Assembly: GCA_000496215.1 (NCBI GenBank)
Contig: KI543197.1
Location: 147,196-161,876, forward strand
Source of the DNA: an uncultured archaeon A07HN63
GTDB lineage: Archaea; Halobacteriota; Halobacteria; Halobacteriales; Haloferacaceae
Direction: 5' to 3'
DNA: 14,681 nucleotides
Under the pieces are notes generated by a model that ran no database searches, was not told where the DNA came from, and saw only the letters and a program-made list of their open reading frames with translations. A program made the translations under genes and the position numbers. Shown here one piece after another: positions 6,169 through 13,245 of this stretch. Within the stretch, counting starts at the first letter, position 1. Each line of letters starts with the position of its first letter.

Positions 6169-7644
6169 ATGTCACTCTCCGTGACCAACTCCCTGACAGG
6201 CGAGCGCGAGTCCTTCGAGCCGACCGGCGACGAGGTCCTGCTGTACGTCTGTGGGCTGACGGTCTCGGACGATCCCCACCTCGGCCACGCGCGGCTCTGG
6301 ACCCACGCCGACGTGATCGCCCGTTGGCTCGACTACTCGGGCTACGACGTGCGCCACGTCGAGAATTTCACCGACGTGAACGAGAAGATCGCCGCCCGGA
6401 TCGGCGAACGCCCCGAGTGGGAGACCGAAGCCGACGTGGCTCGTCATTACATCACGAAGGTCATCGAGTACATGCGCGGGCTGAACTTCCGGCGAGCGAC
6501 GGTCTACCCCCGCGTCTCCGAGCACATCCCCGAGATTATCGAGCTCGTCGCAACGCTGATCGATGCCGGCCACGCCTACGAGGCCAACGGGTCGGTGTAC
6601 TTCGACGTGACCTCCTTCGACGACTACGGCACGCTCTCGAACCAGCAGCTCGACGAGCTCGAAGCCCAGGGCGACCCCGACGAGCGCAGCGAGAAGCGCA
6701 ACCCCGCGGATTTCGCGCTCTGGAAAGCCGGCGGCGTCGCGCCCGACGCCATCGCCGAACACGCCAAACACGACCACGGCGACGATCCGCCGACGGGGCA
6801 AACGTGGGACTCACCGTGGAGCGAGGGCCGCCCCGGCTGGCATATCGAGTGCTCGGCGATGTCGATGACGCATCTCGACGACACCATCGACATCCACATC
6901 GGCGGCCACGACCTCGTCTTCCCGCATCACGAAAACGAGATCGCCCAGAGCGAGGCCGCCACCGGCGAGACGTTCGCCAACTACTGGCTCCACACTGGGC
7001 TGCTGGAGACCGAGGACGAAAAGATGAGTTCCAGCCTCGATAACTTCTTCACCGTCGAGGCGGCCCTCGACGAGTACGGCCCGAACGTCATCCGCACGTT
7101 CTATCTCTCGACGGAGTACGGCTCGAAACAGACCTTCTCCGAGGCGGCGATGGCCGAAGCCGAAGAGCGGTGGGACCGCCTCCAGCGCGCCTACGACACC
7201 GCGGTCGACGCCTGCGATTCAGTCGACGCGACCGCAAAAACCGAGGATACTGACCTGCGGGCGGCCGTCAGCGAGACGCGCGAGGCGTTCACCGCGGCGA
7301 TGAACGCCGACTTCAACGTCCGGGAGGCGATGGCCGCGCTCCGCTCGCTGACCGACGCCGTCAACCGCCACGTCGACAGCGAGCCGTACGACTATCACGG
7401 GCTCAAACAAGCTATCGAGACGTTCGAATCGCTGGGCGGCGAGGTCTTCGGCCTCCAGTTCGGAGCGGAGACCGCGGGCGATGTCGACCTCACAAGCGAC
7501 CTTGTCGAACTCGTCCTCGACGTGCGAGAGGCCGAACGCGCGGCCGGCAACTACGACCGCGCCGACGACCTGCGGGACGCGCTGGCTGACCTCGGGATCG
7601 AGGTACAGGACAGTGACGACGGCCCGACGTTCCGAATCGAGTGA
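6169..7644 (+). CDS. cysS: Cysteinyl-tRNA synthetase
   Basis: A 491-residue class I aminoacyl-tRNA synthetase of normal length that charges tRNA-Cys. The catalytic zinc and signature residues are visible: Cys28 in 'YVCGLTV', the HIGH-type motif 'HLGH' (37-40), 'GWHIECSAMS' with Cys228, 'FPHHENEIAQ' (251-260) with the His and Glu zinc ligands, and the KMSKS-type motif 'KMSSS' (285-289). A C-terminal helical domain for anticodon-stem recognition follows, ending with the small zinc-free tail common in CysRS ('RADDLRDALADLGIEVQD'). A loop rich in His and Asp (196-212) is an insert of the type seen in halophiles. All key residues are present, so it should be active. The ATG lies 40 bases after the frameshifted gene. 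Confidence 0.97.
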   Translation: MSLSVTNSLTGERESFEPTGDEVLLYVCGLTVSDDPHLGHARLWTHADVIARWLDYSGYDVRHVENFTDVNEKIAARIGERPEWETEADVARHYITKVIEYMRGLNFRRATVYPRVSEHIPEIIELVATLIDAGHAYEANGSVYFDVTSFDDYGTLSNQQLDELEAQGDPDERSEKRNPADFALWKAGGVAPDAIAEHAKHDHGDDPPTGQTWDSPWSEGRPGWHIECSAMSMTHLDDTIDIHIGGHDLVFPHHENEIAQSEAATGETFANYWLHTGLLETEDEKMSSSLDNFFTVEAALDEYGPNVIRTFYLSTEYGSKQTFSEAAMAEAEERWDRLQRAYDTAVDACDSVDATAKTEDTDLRAAVSETREAFTAAMNADFNVREAMAALRSLTDAVNRHVDSEPYDYHGLKQAIETFESLGGEVFGLQFGAETAGDVDLTSDLVELVLDVREAERAAGNYDRADDLRDALADLGIEVQDSDDGPTFRIE

Positions 7645-7658
7645 GAAACACAGCCTCA

Positions 7659-7668
7659 CCATTCTTTA
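7659..7668 (+). promoter_or_regulatory. TATA-like box of the membrane protein gene
   Basis: The sequence 'cattctttac' lies 24-33 bases before the ATG at 7692, in the 47-base gap after cysS. This suggests that the membrane protein gene has its own leaderless transcript. Confidence 0.45.
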
Positions 7669-7691
7669 CCCCGTAGCTGTCAGGCATCGGT

Positions 7692-8525
7692 ATGGATGGC
7701 CGCCGCCTCATCGAAGCTCTCCTCGGCCTCTACGTCGCCACGCTGCTGCTTCCAACAGTCGCGGTTACCGGCTGGGTTGCCGTCGTGCCAGCGTCCCTCG
7801 GAACGATCCTCGCCGCCGGTCTCGCTATCGCCGCCGCGGGCGCCCTTGCCGCGACGTTGGTTCCGGAACTGCCGGACCGTGTCACGTCGCTGCCAAGCGT
7901 CGCCGCGACCGTCCTTCCGCCGCTCTGCTTTCTGCCGTATATGATCCTCACGCCGCCCGCTGTCGCACCCGAACCGTTCCCGCTTGTTGGCCTCCTCGCC
8001 GTCGTCCCCGGTATCGGTGTCCCGGCCGCCGGAGCCGTTCTTCGGAACTATCGGCTACGCGAACGAGCGAACGAACACGCCGTGGTCACAGTCGGCGATG
8101 CCGATGACAGCATTCTCGACTCACGCGGGAAATCAGCTCTATCCGTTCTCGTCGGCATCGGGGCAGCGATGATGATTGTTGGGACTGCACTCTCGGTGAT
8201 GGCTGATTCTGCCGCGAACACCTCGCTGCTTACCTCGCTGACCGGACTCTCGTCGCTCCTGTTTCTCTTCACCGACGACAGCACCGAACTCGCCGTCACC
8301 GACGCTGGCCTGCGAGTCGACCGCTCGATGACGCCGTGGGCCGACCTCGACGGGTTCCGTGTCACCGACGACGAAATCGAGATCGAACGCGCCCAGTGGT
8401 GGCTGCCGACCCGCGAGTTCGACCGCGACGAGATCGACGACGACACGACGTTGATCGACGCACTGGCGGAGTTCCTGCCGCGAACGGACGCCGCAAAAGA
8501 GGCGACGGTCGCTGTTACCGAATAG
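7692..8525 (+). CDS. Six-helix membrane protein with C-terminal soluble domain
   Basis: A 277-residue integral membrane protein with no recognised name. Hydrophobic segments lie at about 8-27, 30-56, 68-88, 96-117, 150-170 and 177-194, giving six probable helices. An acidic loop (118-148) separates the first four helices from the last two. The C-terminal 75 residues are soluble: 'ELAVTDAGLRVDRSMTPWADLDGFRVTDDEIEI...' has the strand pattern of the bacterial-type PH-like domains found after membrane pairs in many archaeal proteins (inference from pattern only). No transporter or enzyme motif is visible. It follows cysS by 47 bases and is convergent with the LeuRS gene, with 29 bases between the stops. 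Confidence 0.8.
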   Translation: MDGRRLIEALLGLYVATLLLPTVAVTGWVAVVPASLGTILAAGLAIAAAGALAATLVPELPDRVTSLPSVAATVLPPLCFLPYMILTPPAVAPEPFPLVGLLAVVPGIGVPAAGAVLRNYRLRERANEHAVVTVGDADDSILDSRGKSALSVLVGIGAAMMIVGTALSVMADSAANTSLLTSLTGLSSLLFLFTDDSTELAVTDAGLRVDRSMTPWADLDGFRVTDDEIEIERAQWWLPTREFDRDEIDDDTTLIDALAEFLPRTDAAKEATVAVTE

Positions 8526-8531
8526 CCCTCA

Positions 8532-8550
8532 TATAGTGTATGTGGCTATA
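8532..8550. terminator. Possible shared terminator between convergent genes
   Basis: The 29-base gap between the convergent stops holds an AT-rich inverted repeat, tatag (8532-8536) and ctata (8546-8550), with a 9-base loop. It is weak and could be chance, but it is the only element available for ending both transcripts. Confidence 0.25.
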
Positions 8551-8554
8551 GGAT

Positions 8555-11146
8555 TTACTCGATGCTGATCGCTGGCTTGCCCGGCCGCGCGCGCTCGGCG
8601 AGGGCCGGCTCGGCGTCGGATGCAGCCTCGACAGTCACCTCGGCGTCAAGCTCCTTCTCGATGAGCCAGCTGGCACGCTCCAGCACCTGCTGTTCGCGGG
8701 CCTGCGGCAACTCTTCGCCGAGATCGTATCGGTTCTCTGCGAGGTGTCGGGCGTAGTCGGCCACCTCGTCGCCCTGCCGGTCGCCGTGTTCGTCCATCAC
8801 CGTATCGTAGATATTCCGTTCCGCGTCGAGTGCGGTTTCGAGCGCCGCGTATTTCCATGCTGGCGCGACGACGATCCGGATGCGGTCGGGGTCGATCCCG
8901 CCGACCGAATCGTGGATGTCGCGGATGTCCTCGCGGGTCGACTCGACCAGCCGCTGGCCTCGCTCGTCGGTCTCACCCTCTCGTCGTGGCTCGGGCCACC
9001 GATCACCCTCGGCCAGCAGGCCATCGCCGAGTCTGCTCCAGAGCTCCTCACTGAGATACGGCGTGATGGGGGCCAGCATGCGGACCAGTGCCCCGATACC
9101 ACGGCGGAACACGTTCTCGTGGGGCGTCGTGTACTCCTCATACTCGCTGAGTGTGGAGTACAGCGAGCGAAGCTCTCGAACCACATCGTAGAAGTCGAGC
9201 GACTCGTAGTGGTCGGTCGTCGTGCGAATCGCACTGTCGACCCGCTCGGCGACGTGCTCGTCGACCTGCCGCCGCTCACCCGACTGCACGTCGTCCAGTC
9301 CCTCGGTTGCCAGCCGCTGCAGTTCCTTCTGCAGCGTATAGCTGGCTGTGCGCCGGTGATTCGACCAGTCGAAGTCGCTCTCGGGTGTGACCGCGCCCAG
9401 AATGAACAGTCTGGTTGTCGCCACGCCGTACTCCGCCGGCGATATCACGTTCCCCTCGCTTTTCGACATCTTGGTGCCGTCGTTGAGCACCATCCCGTGG
9501 GTGAGCAGCTCTCGAACCGGCTCCCGGGTGTCGATGAGCCCGATATCCGCCAGTGCGCGCGCGAAAAAGCGAAGATAGAGCAGATGCATCACCGCGTTCT
9601 CGTCACCGCCGACGTACTGATCGATGGGCAGCCACTCGCTGGCCCGCTCGGTGTCGAACGGCTGGTCGCCCTCGTCGGGCGAGATGAACCGGAGGTAGTA
9701 CCACGCCGAATCGACGAACGTATCCAGCGTATCCGTCTCTCGTCGCGCGTCGCGGCCACACTCGGGACAGGTCGTCTCGACGAACTCATCGTGGGCCGCC
9801 AGCGACGTGCCGGTCTCGGGGGTAAAATCCGGGAGTTCGACCGGAAGCTCCTCGTCGGGGACGAGCACCTCGCCGCAGTCCTCGCAGTGGACGACCGGGA
9901 TCGGCGTCCCCCAGTATCGCTGTCTGGAGATACACCAGTCCCGGACTCTGTAGTCGGTGTGCTGCGTTGCGGCGTCAAGATCGGCGAGCAGTTGCTCACG
10001 GGCCTCCGCTGTCGCAACCCCGGTGTACTCGCCGCCCTCGATCAGCTCGCCCTCACCCGTGTACGGAATCTCTGTGCTGTCTTCCTCTGGTTCGATAACG
10101 ACCCGATGCTCGATATCGTGTGCTGTTGCGAACGCGTGGTCGTTCTCGTCGTGGGCCGGCGTGCCCATCACCGCACCTGTACCCAGATCGTCGACGACGT
10201 AGGCACCGATATACACCGGGAGCTCCGCCCCGGTAGCGGGATGGATCGCTGTCACGCCGGTTCGCATACCGTCGAACTCGTCGCCCTCGGTTCGGTCGAC
10301 GGTCGAGACGAACTCGGCTATATCGGGATCGGATTCGGCGAGCCGGCGGCTCATCGGGTGGTCGGGTGCCAGCGCCAGATAGGTCGTCCCGTAGAGCCTG
10401 TCGAGCCGCTTGGTGAAGACATCGATCTCGTCGCCGGTATCTGTCTCGAAGGTGACCGTCACCCCCTCGCGGCGACCGATCCAGTTTCGCTGTCGCTGCT
10501 TCACGCTCTCGGGCCACTGCTGGAGGTCGTCGAGTCCGTCAAGTAACTCGTCGGCGTACGCGGTGAGTTCGAAAAACCACTGGTCGAGTTCCCGGGTCTC
10601 TACCTCGGTGCCACACCGCCAGCAGGCACCGTCGTCGACCTGCTCGTCGGCCAGTGCCGTCTCGTCTTCCGGACACCACTTGACACGCCGCTGTGCCCGC
10701 TCGGCGAGCCCGTGCTCGTAGAGCCGCTTGAACAGCCACTGTGTCCACCGGTAGTACTCGGGGTCCGACGTGCGGAGTTCACGGTCCCAGTCGTAGCTGA
10801 ACCCCAACTTCTCCATCGAGTCGCGCATCTGGTCGATACACTGCTCCGTCCAGAACTCGGGATCGACATCGTTGGCGACGGATTCGTTCTCCGTGGGCAG
10901 CCCGAAGGCATCCCACCCCATCGGCTGCAGCACCTCCTCGCCCTGTAGCCGGCGGTAGCGGGCGTAGGCGTCGGCGATGGTGTAGTTCCGAACGTGGCCC
11001 ATGTGGAGATCGCCCGACGTGAACGGAAACATACCCAGAATGTACGTCGGATCAGCGGCATCGTCGTCGACGGTGAACAGGTTGTTCGTCTCCCAGATCT
11101 GCTGCCAGTACGCCCTCGTGTTTGCTGAGATGTGCGTTTTCGACAT
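8555..11146 (-). CDS. leuS: Leucyl-tRNA synthetase paralogue, bacterial type, altered leucine and editing pockets
   Basis: An 863-residue class I synthetase of the bacterial LeuRS type, as is usual in haloarchaea. Present: 'LHMGH' (47-51), 'GWDAFGLP' (77-84), zinc region 'CPEDE...CWRC' (158-178), 'GTGAVMGTPAHDEND' (322-336), 'CISRQRYWG' (405-413) and 'KMSKSEGN' (559-566). Several substrate residues differ from E. coli LeuRS: Tyr43 becomes Phe42 ('MFPFTSG'), His533 becomes Asn517 ('GGDENAVMH'), and the editing motif TTRPDT becomes 'TKRLDR' (245-250), so Thr248 and Thr252 are Lys and Arg. The C-terminal region (about 755-863) is unlike the bacterial tRNA-binding tail and looks archaeal. A second, standard LeuRS probably exists elsewhere in the genome. 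The start 'MSKTHISANTRAYW' gives the family N-terminus; an upstream in-frame start at 11194 would add 16 unrelated residues. Confidence 0.92.
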   Translation of the reverse strand: MSKTHISANTRAYWQQIWETNNLFTVDDDAADPTYILGMFPFTSGDLHMGHVRNYTIADAYARYRRLQGEEVLQPMGWDAFGLPTENESVANDVDPEFWTEQCIDQMRDSMEKLGFSYDWDRELRTSDPEYYRWTQWLFKRLYEHGLAERAQRRVKWCPEDETALADEQVDDGACWRCGTEVETRELDQWFFELTAYADELLDGLDDLQQWPESVKQRQRNWIGRREGVTVTFETDTGDEIDVFTKRLDRLYGTTYLALAPDHPMSRRLAESDPDIAEFVSTVDRTEGDEFDGMRTGVTAIHPATGAELPVYIGAYVVDDLGTGAVMGTPAHDENDHAFATAHDIEHRVVIEPEEDSTEIPYTGEGELIEGGEYTGVATAEAREQLLADLDAATQHTDYRVRDWCISRQRYWGTPIPVVHCEDCGEVLVPDEELPVELPDFTPETGTSLAAHDEFVETTCPECGRDARRETDTLDTFVDSAWYYLRFISPDEGDQPFDTERASEWLPIDQYVGGDENAVMHLLYLRFFARALADIGLIDTREPVRELLTHGMVLNDGTKMSKSEGNVISPAEYGVATTRLFILGAVTPESDFDWSNHRRTASYTLQKELQRLATEGLDDVQSGERRQVDEHVAERVDSAIRTTTDHYESLDFYDVVRELRSLYSTLSEYEEYTTPHENVFRRGIGALVRMLAPITPYLSEELWSRLGDGLLAEGDRWPEPRREGETDERGQRLVESTREDIRDIHDSVGGIDPDRIRIVVAPAWKYAALETALDAERNIYDTVMDEHGDRQGDEVADYARHLAENRYDLGEELPQAREQQVLERASWLIEKELDAEVTVEAASDAEPALAERARPGKPAISIE

Positions 11147-11161
11147 ATGATCCAGCGGAGT

Positions 11162-11176
11162 CCTGTCTCCTACAGG
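11162..11176 (-). promoter_or_regulatory. Leader hairpin before the LeuRS paralogue
   Basis: A 5-base stem, cctgt/acagg, with a purine loop 'aggag' on the minus strand lies 16 bases before the start codon. The loop resembles a Shine-Dalgarno sequence but is too far from the ATG for standard use. An AT-rich 'agctattag' at about 11195-11203 could be the promoter, giving a leader of roughly 25-30 bases. Confidence 0.3.
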
Positions 11177-11436
11177 TAGACCCTGCGGCACCACCTAATA
11201 GCTTTCCGCCCACTCGGAGGCTGGCGGCCGATTCCGCTGCAAATCGGTTTCGACGGCACGGTCTCACCGCTCTATGTTGTTGTGATGGGCGTGGAGAAAT
11301 GGGGCCGTCCCCGTCCCGAACGTGTGCCCAACACGCCGGCACAGGGCTAGGGGGAGTGCGCTCACTGGAATGCCGGCTTGGATGGAGCGTATCCGACAGG
11401 TGGCATACCAGCGTCTGACATGTGTCGTGGTTTCCG

Positions 11437-11444
11437 TATAAAAG
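11437..11444. promoter_or_regulatory. TATA box in the intergenic region
   Basis: 'tataaaag' is the strongest TATA-like sequence in the window. On the plus strand it would start a transcript near 11465-11470 with no clear gene. On the minus strand it could give the LeuRS paralogue a leader of more than 250 bases. Direction is undecided. Confidence 0.4.
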
Positions 11445-11610
11445 TATCCGAGTAGTTCTCAAAATCAATAATAAGAGCCGTCAGTGCGCCATGTTTGGCT
11501 CCCTCAGTCACGCTCTAGTCAGGACGCGAGCAGGTGTTTAAGCTGTCATACTTTGATCAAATTCGATAACTCAGTCCATGATTATTTATGTAACCCTCGT
11601 GCAGATGAAC

Positions 11611-11690
11611 ACAGTCGGCCCGTGAACGCCGACTGTTTGCCTGCCCGGAACAGGCCGGGACGTTGCCCACCCGTCCCGGATTTTCGCTTT
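11611..11690 (+). ncRNA. Candidate small structured RNA
   Basis: A TATA-like 'attatttatg' (11581-11590) predicts a start near 11611. There a perfect 9-base stem begins: acagtcggc (11611-11619) and gccgactgt (11628-11636), loop 8. A second stem follows: ccgggac (11655-11661) and gtcccgg (11673-11679), loop 11, then a T-rich tail 'attttcgcttt'. The 5' half of stem two can pair instead with cccgg at 11644-11648, so two exclusive structures are possible. No known RNA family is recognised. Chance hairpins occur in GC-rich DNA, so this stays a candidate. Confidence 0.4.
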
Positions 11691-11814
11691 CTGGATACCT
11701 CGATACCGACCGTAGCTGTGTGGCTGCGATCGGGACACCCATCCCACATCCCACCGCACAGTCACATCTGTCGGCCACAAATCAACTCTGAACGGACTGT
11801 CGCCCGGAGCGGTA

Positions 11815-11823
11815 GTTTAATGA
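11815..11823 (+). promoter_or_regulatory. TATA-like box of the archaellin gene
   Basis: 'gtttaatga' lies about 63-71 bases before the ATG at 11886, predicting a start near 11842-11846 and a leader of about 40 bases that holds the next listed hairpin. Confidence 0.45.
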
Positions 11824-11851
11824 TGATTGAGATAATTGCTATTGATAACGG

Positions 11852-11870
11852 CTCGGCCTAACCAGCCGAG
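11852..11870 (+). promoter_or_regulatory. Leader hairpin before the archaellin gene
   Basis: A perfect 6-base stem, ctcggc (11852-11857) and gccgag (11865-11870), with a 7-base loop 'ctaacca' ends 15 bases before the start codon. It would lie inside the predicted leader and could affect mRNA stability or translation. There is no T tract, so it is not a typical terminator. Confidence 0.35.
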
Positions 11871-11885
11871 TGCGCGCGAGCTACC

Positions 11886-12758
11886 ATGTTCAGCACTGAC
11901 AGACGCAGTCAGGTAGGGGTAGGGACACTTGTCGTCTATCTCACGATGATCGTTCTGACGGCGGTTGCGGCCGGCGTCCTGATCTCCACCGCTGCCTCGT
12001 TGCAAGCACAGGCCCATCAAGCAGGACCGACTACACAGGGTGCGGGTGACATTACCGCGACGGGCGCGACCGGCCACGTGGAATCACTCACAACCGAGTA
12101 CGATAGCGACCGCGCTGTCGTTCGTTCGACTGACTCCTACATCACCGAACTGCGGGTGAACGTAACGGGATCACCGGGGTCGAACCCCGTGAATTTGACA
12201 AAGGCGATGGTGGTATACCACGCTGGCAACGAGACCCGGTTTCTGGTCCACCAGCGCAAGGCCGACCCCGCCAAGATCGACGCCTCGACCAGCGCCTACA
12301 CGGGGCAGGGCAACTCGGGGTTCCTGATCTCCCCTGTCGACGCCGCAACCCCTGAAAACGCCCTGCTCACCGATCCCGGCGACACCTATCAGCTCGTCAT
12401 CCCGCTGGGGGTCGCCTACGATATCGACGCCGGGGGCTCGCCGGAGCTACAGGTCGCCACGAAAAACTGGGGCAACAGTCCGGCGGCTGTCGGATCGCTC
12501 GCCTCGTCGAACCTGTTTACCGGCGCCGACGCCGATAGCCCGACCGCGTCGCCGTACACGCTCACCGACACGGCGGCAGCACCGCTCCCCGGCACTCCCG
12601 TCGATCAGGTCTCCTTCGACAATACCTACCTCAACCCCATCCCCGCGGCGGAGCGAGTCCAGATCGATATCGTCACCGCCAACGGGTCGGAAGCAACGGT
12701 CGTTGCCGGACCGGCGACCGATCTCGATGCTCACGGCGGCGAGGCTATCGCGCTGTAG
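11886..12758 (+). CDS. Archaellin (archaeal flagellin), orphan and longer than usual
   Basis: A 290-residue archaellin-family protein. The short basic leader 'MFSTDRRS' is followed by the class III signal 'QVGVGTLVVYLTMIVLTAVA' (9-28), matching the archaellin N-terminus; prepilin peptidase should cut between Ser8 and Gln9. Most archaellins have Gly at -1, so Ser is a mild variant. The hydrophobic helix (10-38) forms the filament core and the rest is the outer beta domain. Four N-glycosylation sequons are present (Asn92, Asn103, Asn115, Asn266), as expected for haloarchaeal filaments. The end 'ERVQIDIVTANGSEATV...AIAL' is typical of the family. Haloarchaeal archaellins are usually near 190-220 residues, so the outer domain is enlarged. 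No second archaellin, FlaI/FlaJ or chemotaxis gene lies nearby, so this copy is outside a full archaellum locus. Confidence 0.88.
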   Translation: MFSTDRRSQVGVGTLVVYLTMIVLTAVAAGVLISTAASLQAQAHQAGPTTQGAGDITATGATGHVESLTTEYDSDRAVVRSTDSYITELRVNVTGSPGSNPVNLTKAMVVYHAGNETRFLVHQRKADPAKIDASTSAYTGQGNSGFLISPVDAATPENALLTDPGDTYQLVIPLGVAYDIDAGGSPELQVATKNWGNSPAAVGSLASSNLFTGADADSPTASPYTLTDTAAAPLPGTPVDQVSFDNTYLNPIPAAERVQIDIVTANGSEATVVAGPATDLDAHGGEAIAL

Positions 12759-12794
12759 TCGCCCGCTCACCCGGCAACCGGCTGTCCCGGGAAG

Positions 12795-12804
12795 CTTATT
12801 TTTA
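12795..12804 (+). promoter_or_regulatory. TATA-like box upstream of the first zinc-finger gene
   Basis: 'cttattttta' lies 24-33 bases before the ATG at 12828, the position expected for a leaderless transcript beginning at the short 25-codon frame rather than at the zinc-finger protein (12913). Confidence 0.5.
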
Positions 12805-12827
12805 CGCTCGTCACGATACTGTTCGCT

Positions 12828-12905
12828 ATGCGATTGCACGGTCTCCTGTCTCGACCCACAATCGCGGCTGTGCAGCGCTCTCGCGGCCACCACGCATCGG
12901 GGTGA
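12828..12905 (+). CDS. Possible 25-residue leader peptide
   Basis: A 26-codon frame (ATG 12828, TGA 12903-12905) starts exactly where a leaderless transcript from the TATA-like box at 12795 should begin, and ends 7 bases before the zinc-finger start at 12913. The peptide is basic, with several Arg and His, unlike halophile proteins. It could be a translated upstream frame that couples or regulates the next gene, or simply an untranslated leader. Codon evidence is too short to decide. Confidence 0.3.
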   Translation: MRLHGLLSRPTIAAVQRSRGHHASG

Positions 12906-12912
12906 TCCAGAC

Positions 12913-13119
12913 ATGCCACAGATTCCATCCGATCCACCAAACACCTGTCCGGTCTGTGAGTCCGGCTACGAATCGGTCTCCGAGCATGACGGCGGGTTGA
13001 TGATCGCACTGAACGACAACGAAAAATATCGTCGCGTCTGTTGTGCGCCACGCGATACCGGCGATACAGCCCAGATCCGATTCTATCATCACGCCATCGA
13101 CGACGCCAGCCACTGTTGA
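12913..13119 (+). CDS. Small zinc-finger protein, 68 residues
   Basis: A 68-residue protein of the small CPxC zinc-finger type that is abundant in haloarchaea. Likely zinc ligands are 'CPVC' (12-15) and the pair Cys43-Cys44 in 'RRVCCAPRD'; His59-His60 and the C-terminal Cys68 are further options. The second half lacks a clean CxxC, so the site is atypical. The middle is acidic and polar without a membrane segment. The ATG was chosen because it opens the 'MPQIPSDPPNTCPVC' protein; upstream in-frame codons overlap the archaellin 3' end. Function is unknown; such proteins are often linked to regulation or nucleic-acid binding. It lies 154 bases after the archaellin and 126 bases before a second small zinc protein. 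Confidence 0.65.
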   Translation: MPQIPSDPPNTCPVCESGYESVSEHDGGLMIALNDNEKYRRVCCAPRDTGDTAQIRFYHHAIDDASHC

Positions 13120-13245
13120 TACTGATGGGGCGTGTGGATCGACAGCACCCACGCCACGCTGGCAATCGGTGGTCACCACCGCATCATTACCGATACCACA
13201 ACCTCGATACCGGTCGAACGCCTGCATTCGTGGCGAACGGAACGC

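Larger units (their letters stand above)
11147..11885. other. 739-base intergenic region without a convincing protein gene
   Basis: Open frames here (for example 11484-11861 plus, 11052-11468 minus) encode Arg/Ser/Pro/Cys-rich proteins lacking the acidic bias of halophile proteins, so I do not call them. The middle (about 11435-11600) is unusually AT-rich. It holds a near-consensus TATA box 'tataaaag' at 11437-11444, 'attatttatg' at 11581-11590, and two strong hairpins at 11611-11679. No tRNA, RNase P RNA or SRP RNA signature was seen. Confidence 0.6.

Noticed and set aside
5520..6171. Short repeat 'atagccaccg' near 5527 and again near 6156, before cysS
   Set aside because: Only 10 bases are shared, without a common position relative to promoters, which is within chance in a region of this size and composition.
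8744..10546. A 600-codon open frame on the plus strand opposite the LeuRS gene
   Set aside because: It is fully antisense to an unmistakable synthetase, and such long shadow frames are common in GC-rich genomes. The translated sequence has no recognisable domain.
11052..11468. A 138-codon minus-strand frame overlapping the start of the LeuRS gene
   Set aside because: It overlaps the synthetase N-terminus in another frame, and its composition is that of non-coding GC-rich DNA.
11484..11861. A 125-codon frame in the large intergenic region
   Set aside because: The translation is rich in Arg, Ser, Pro, His and Cys, poor in Asp and Glu, and has no domain. It also overlaps the candidate RNA hairpins and the archaellin promoter.
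12172..12190. Sequence like a tRNA T-arm (cgggg, tcgaa, ccccg) that could mark a tRNA end or attachment site
   Set aside because: It lies in frame inside the archaellin gene and encodes part of a conserved-looking outer domain. There is no acceptor stem, anticodon arm or CCA end around it.
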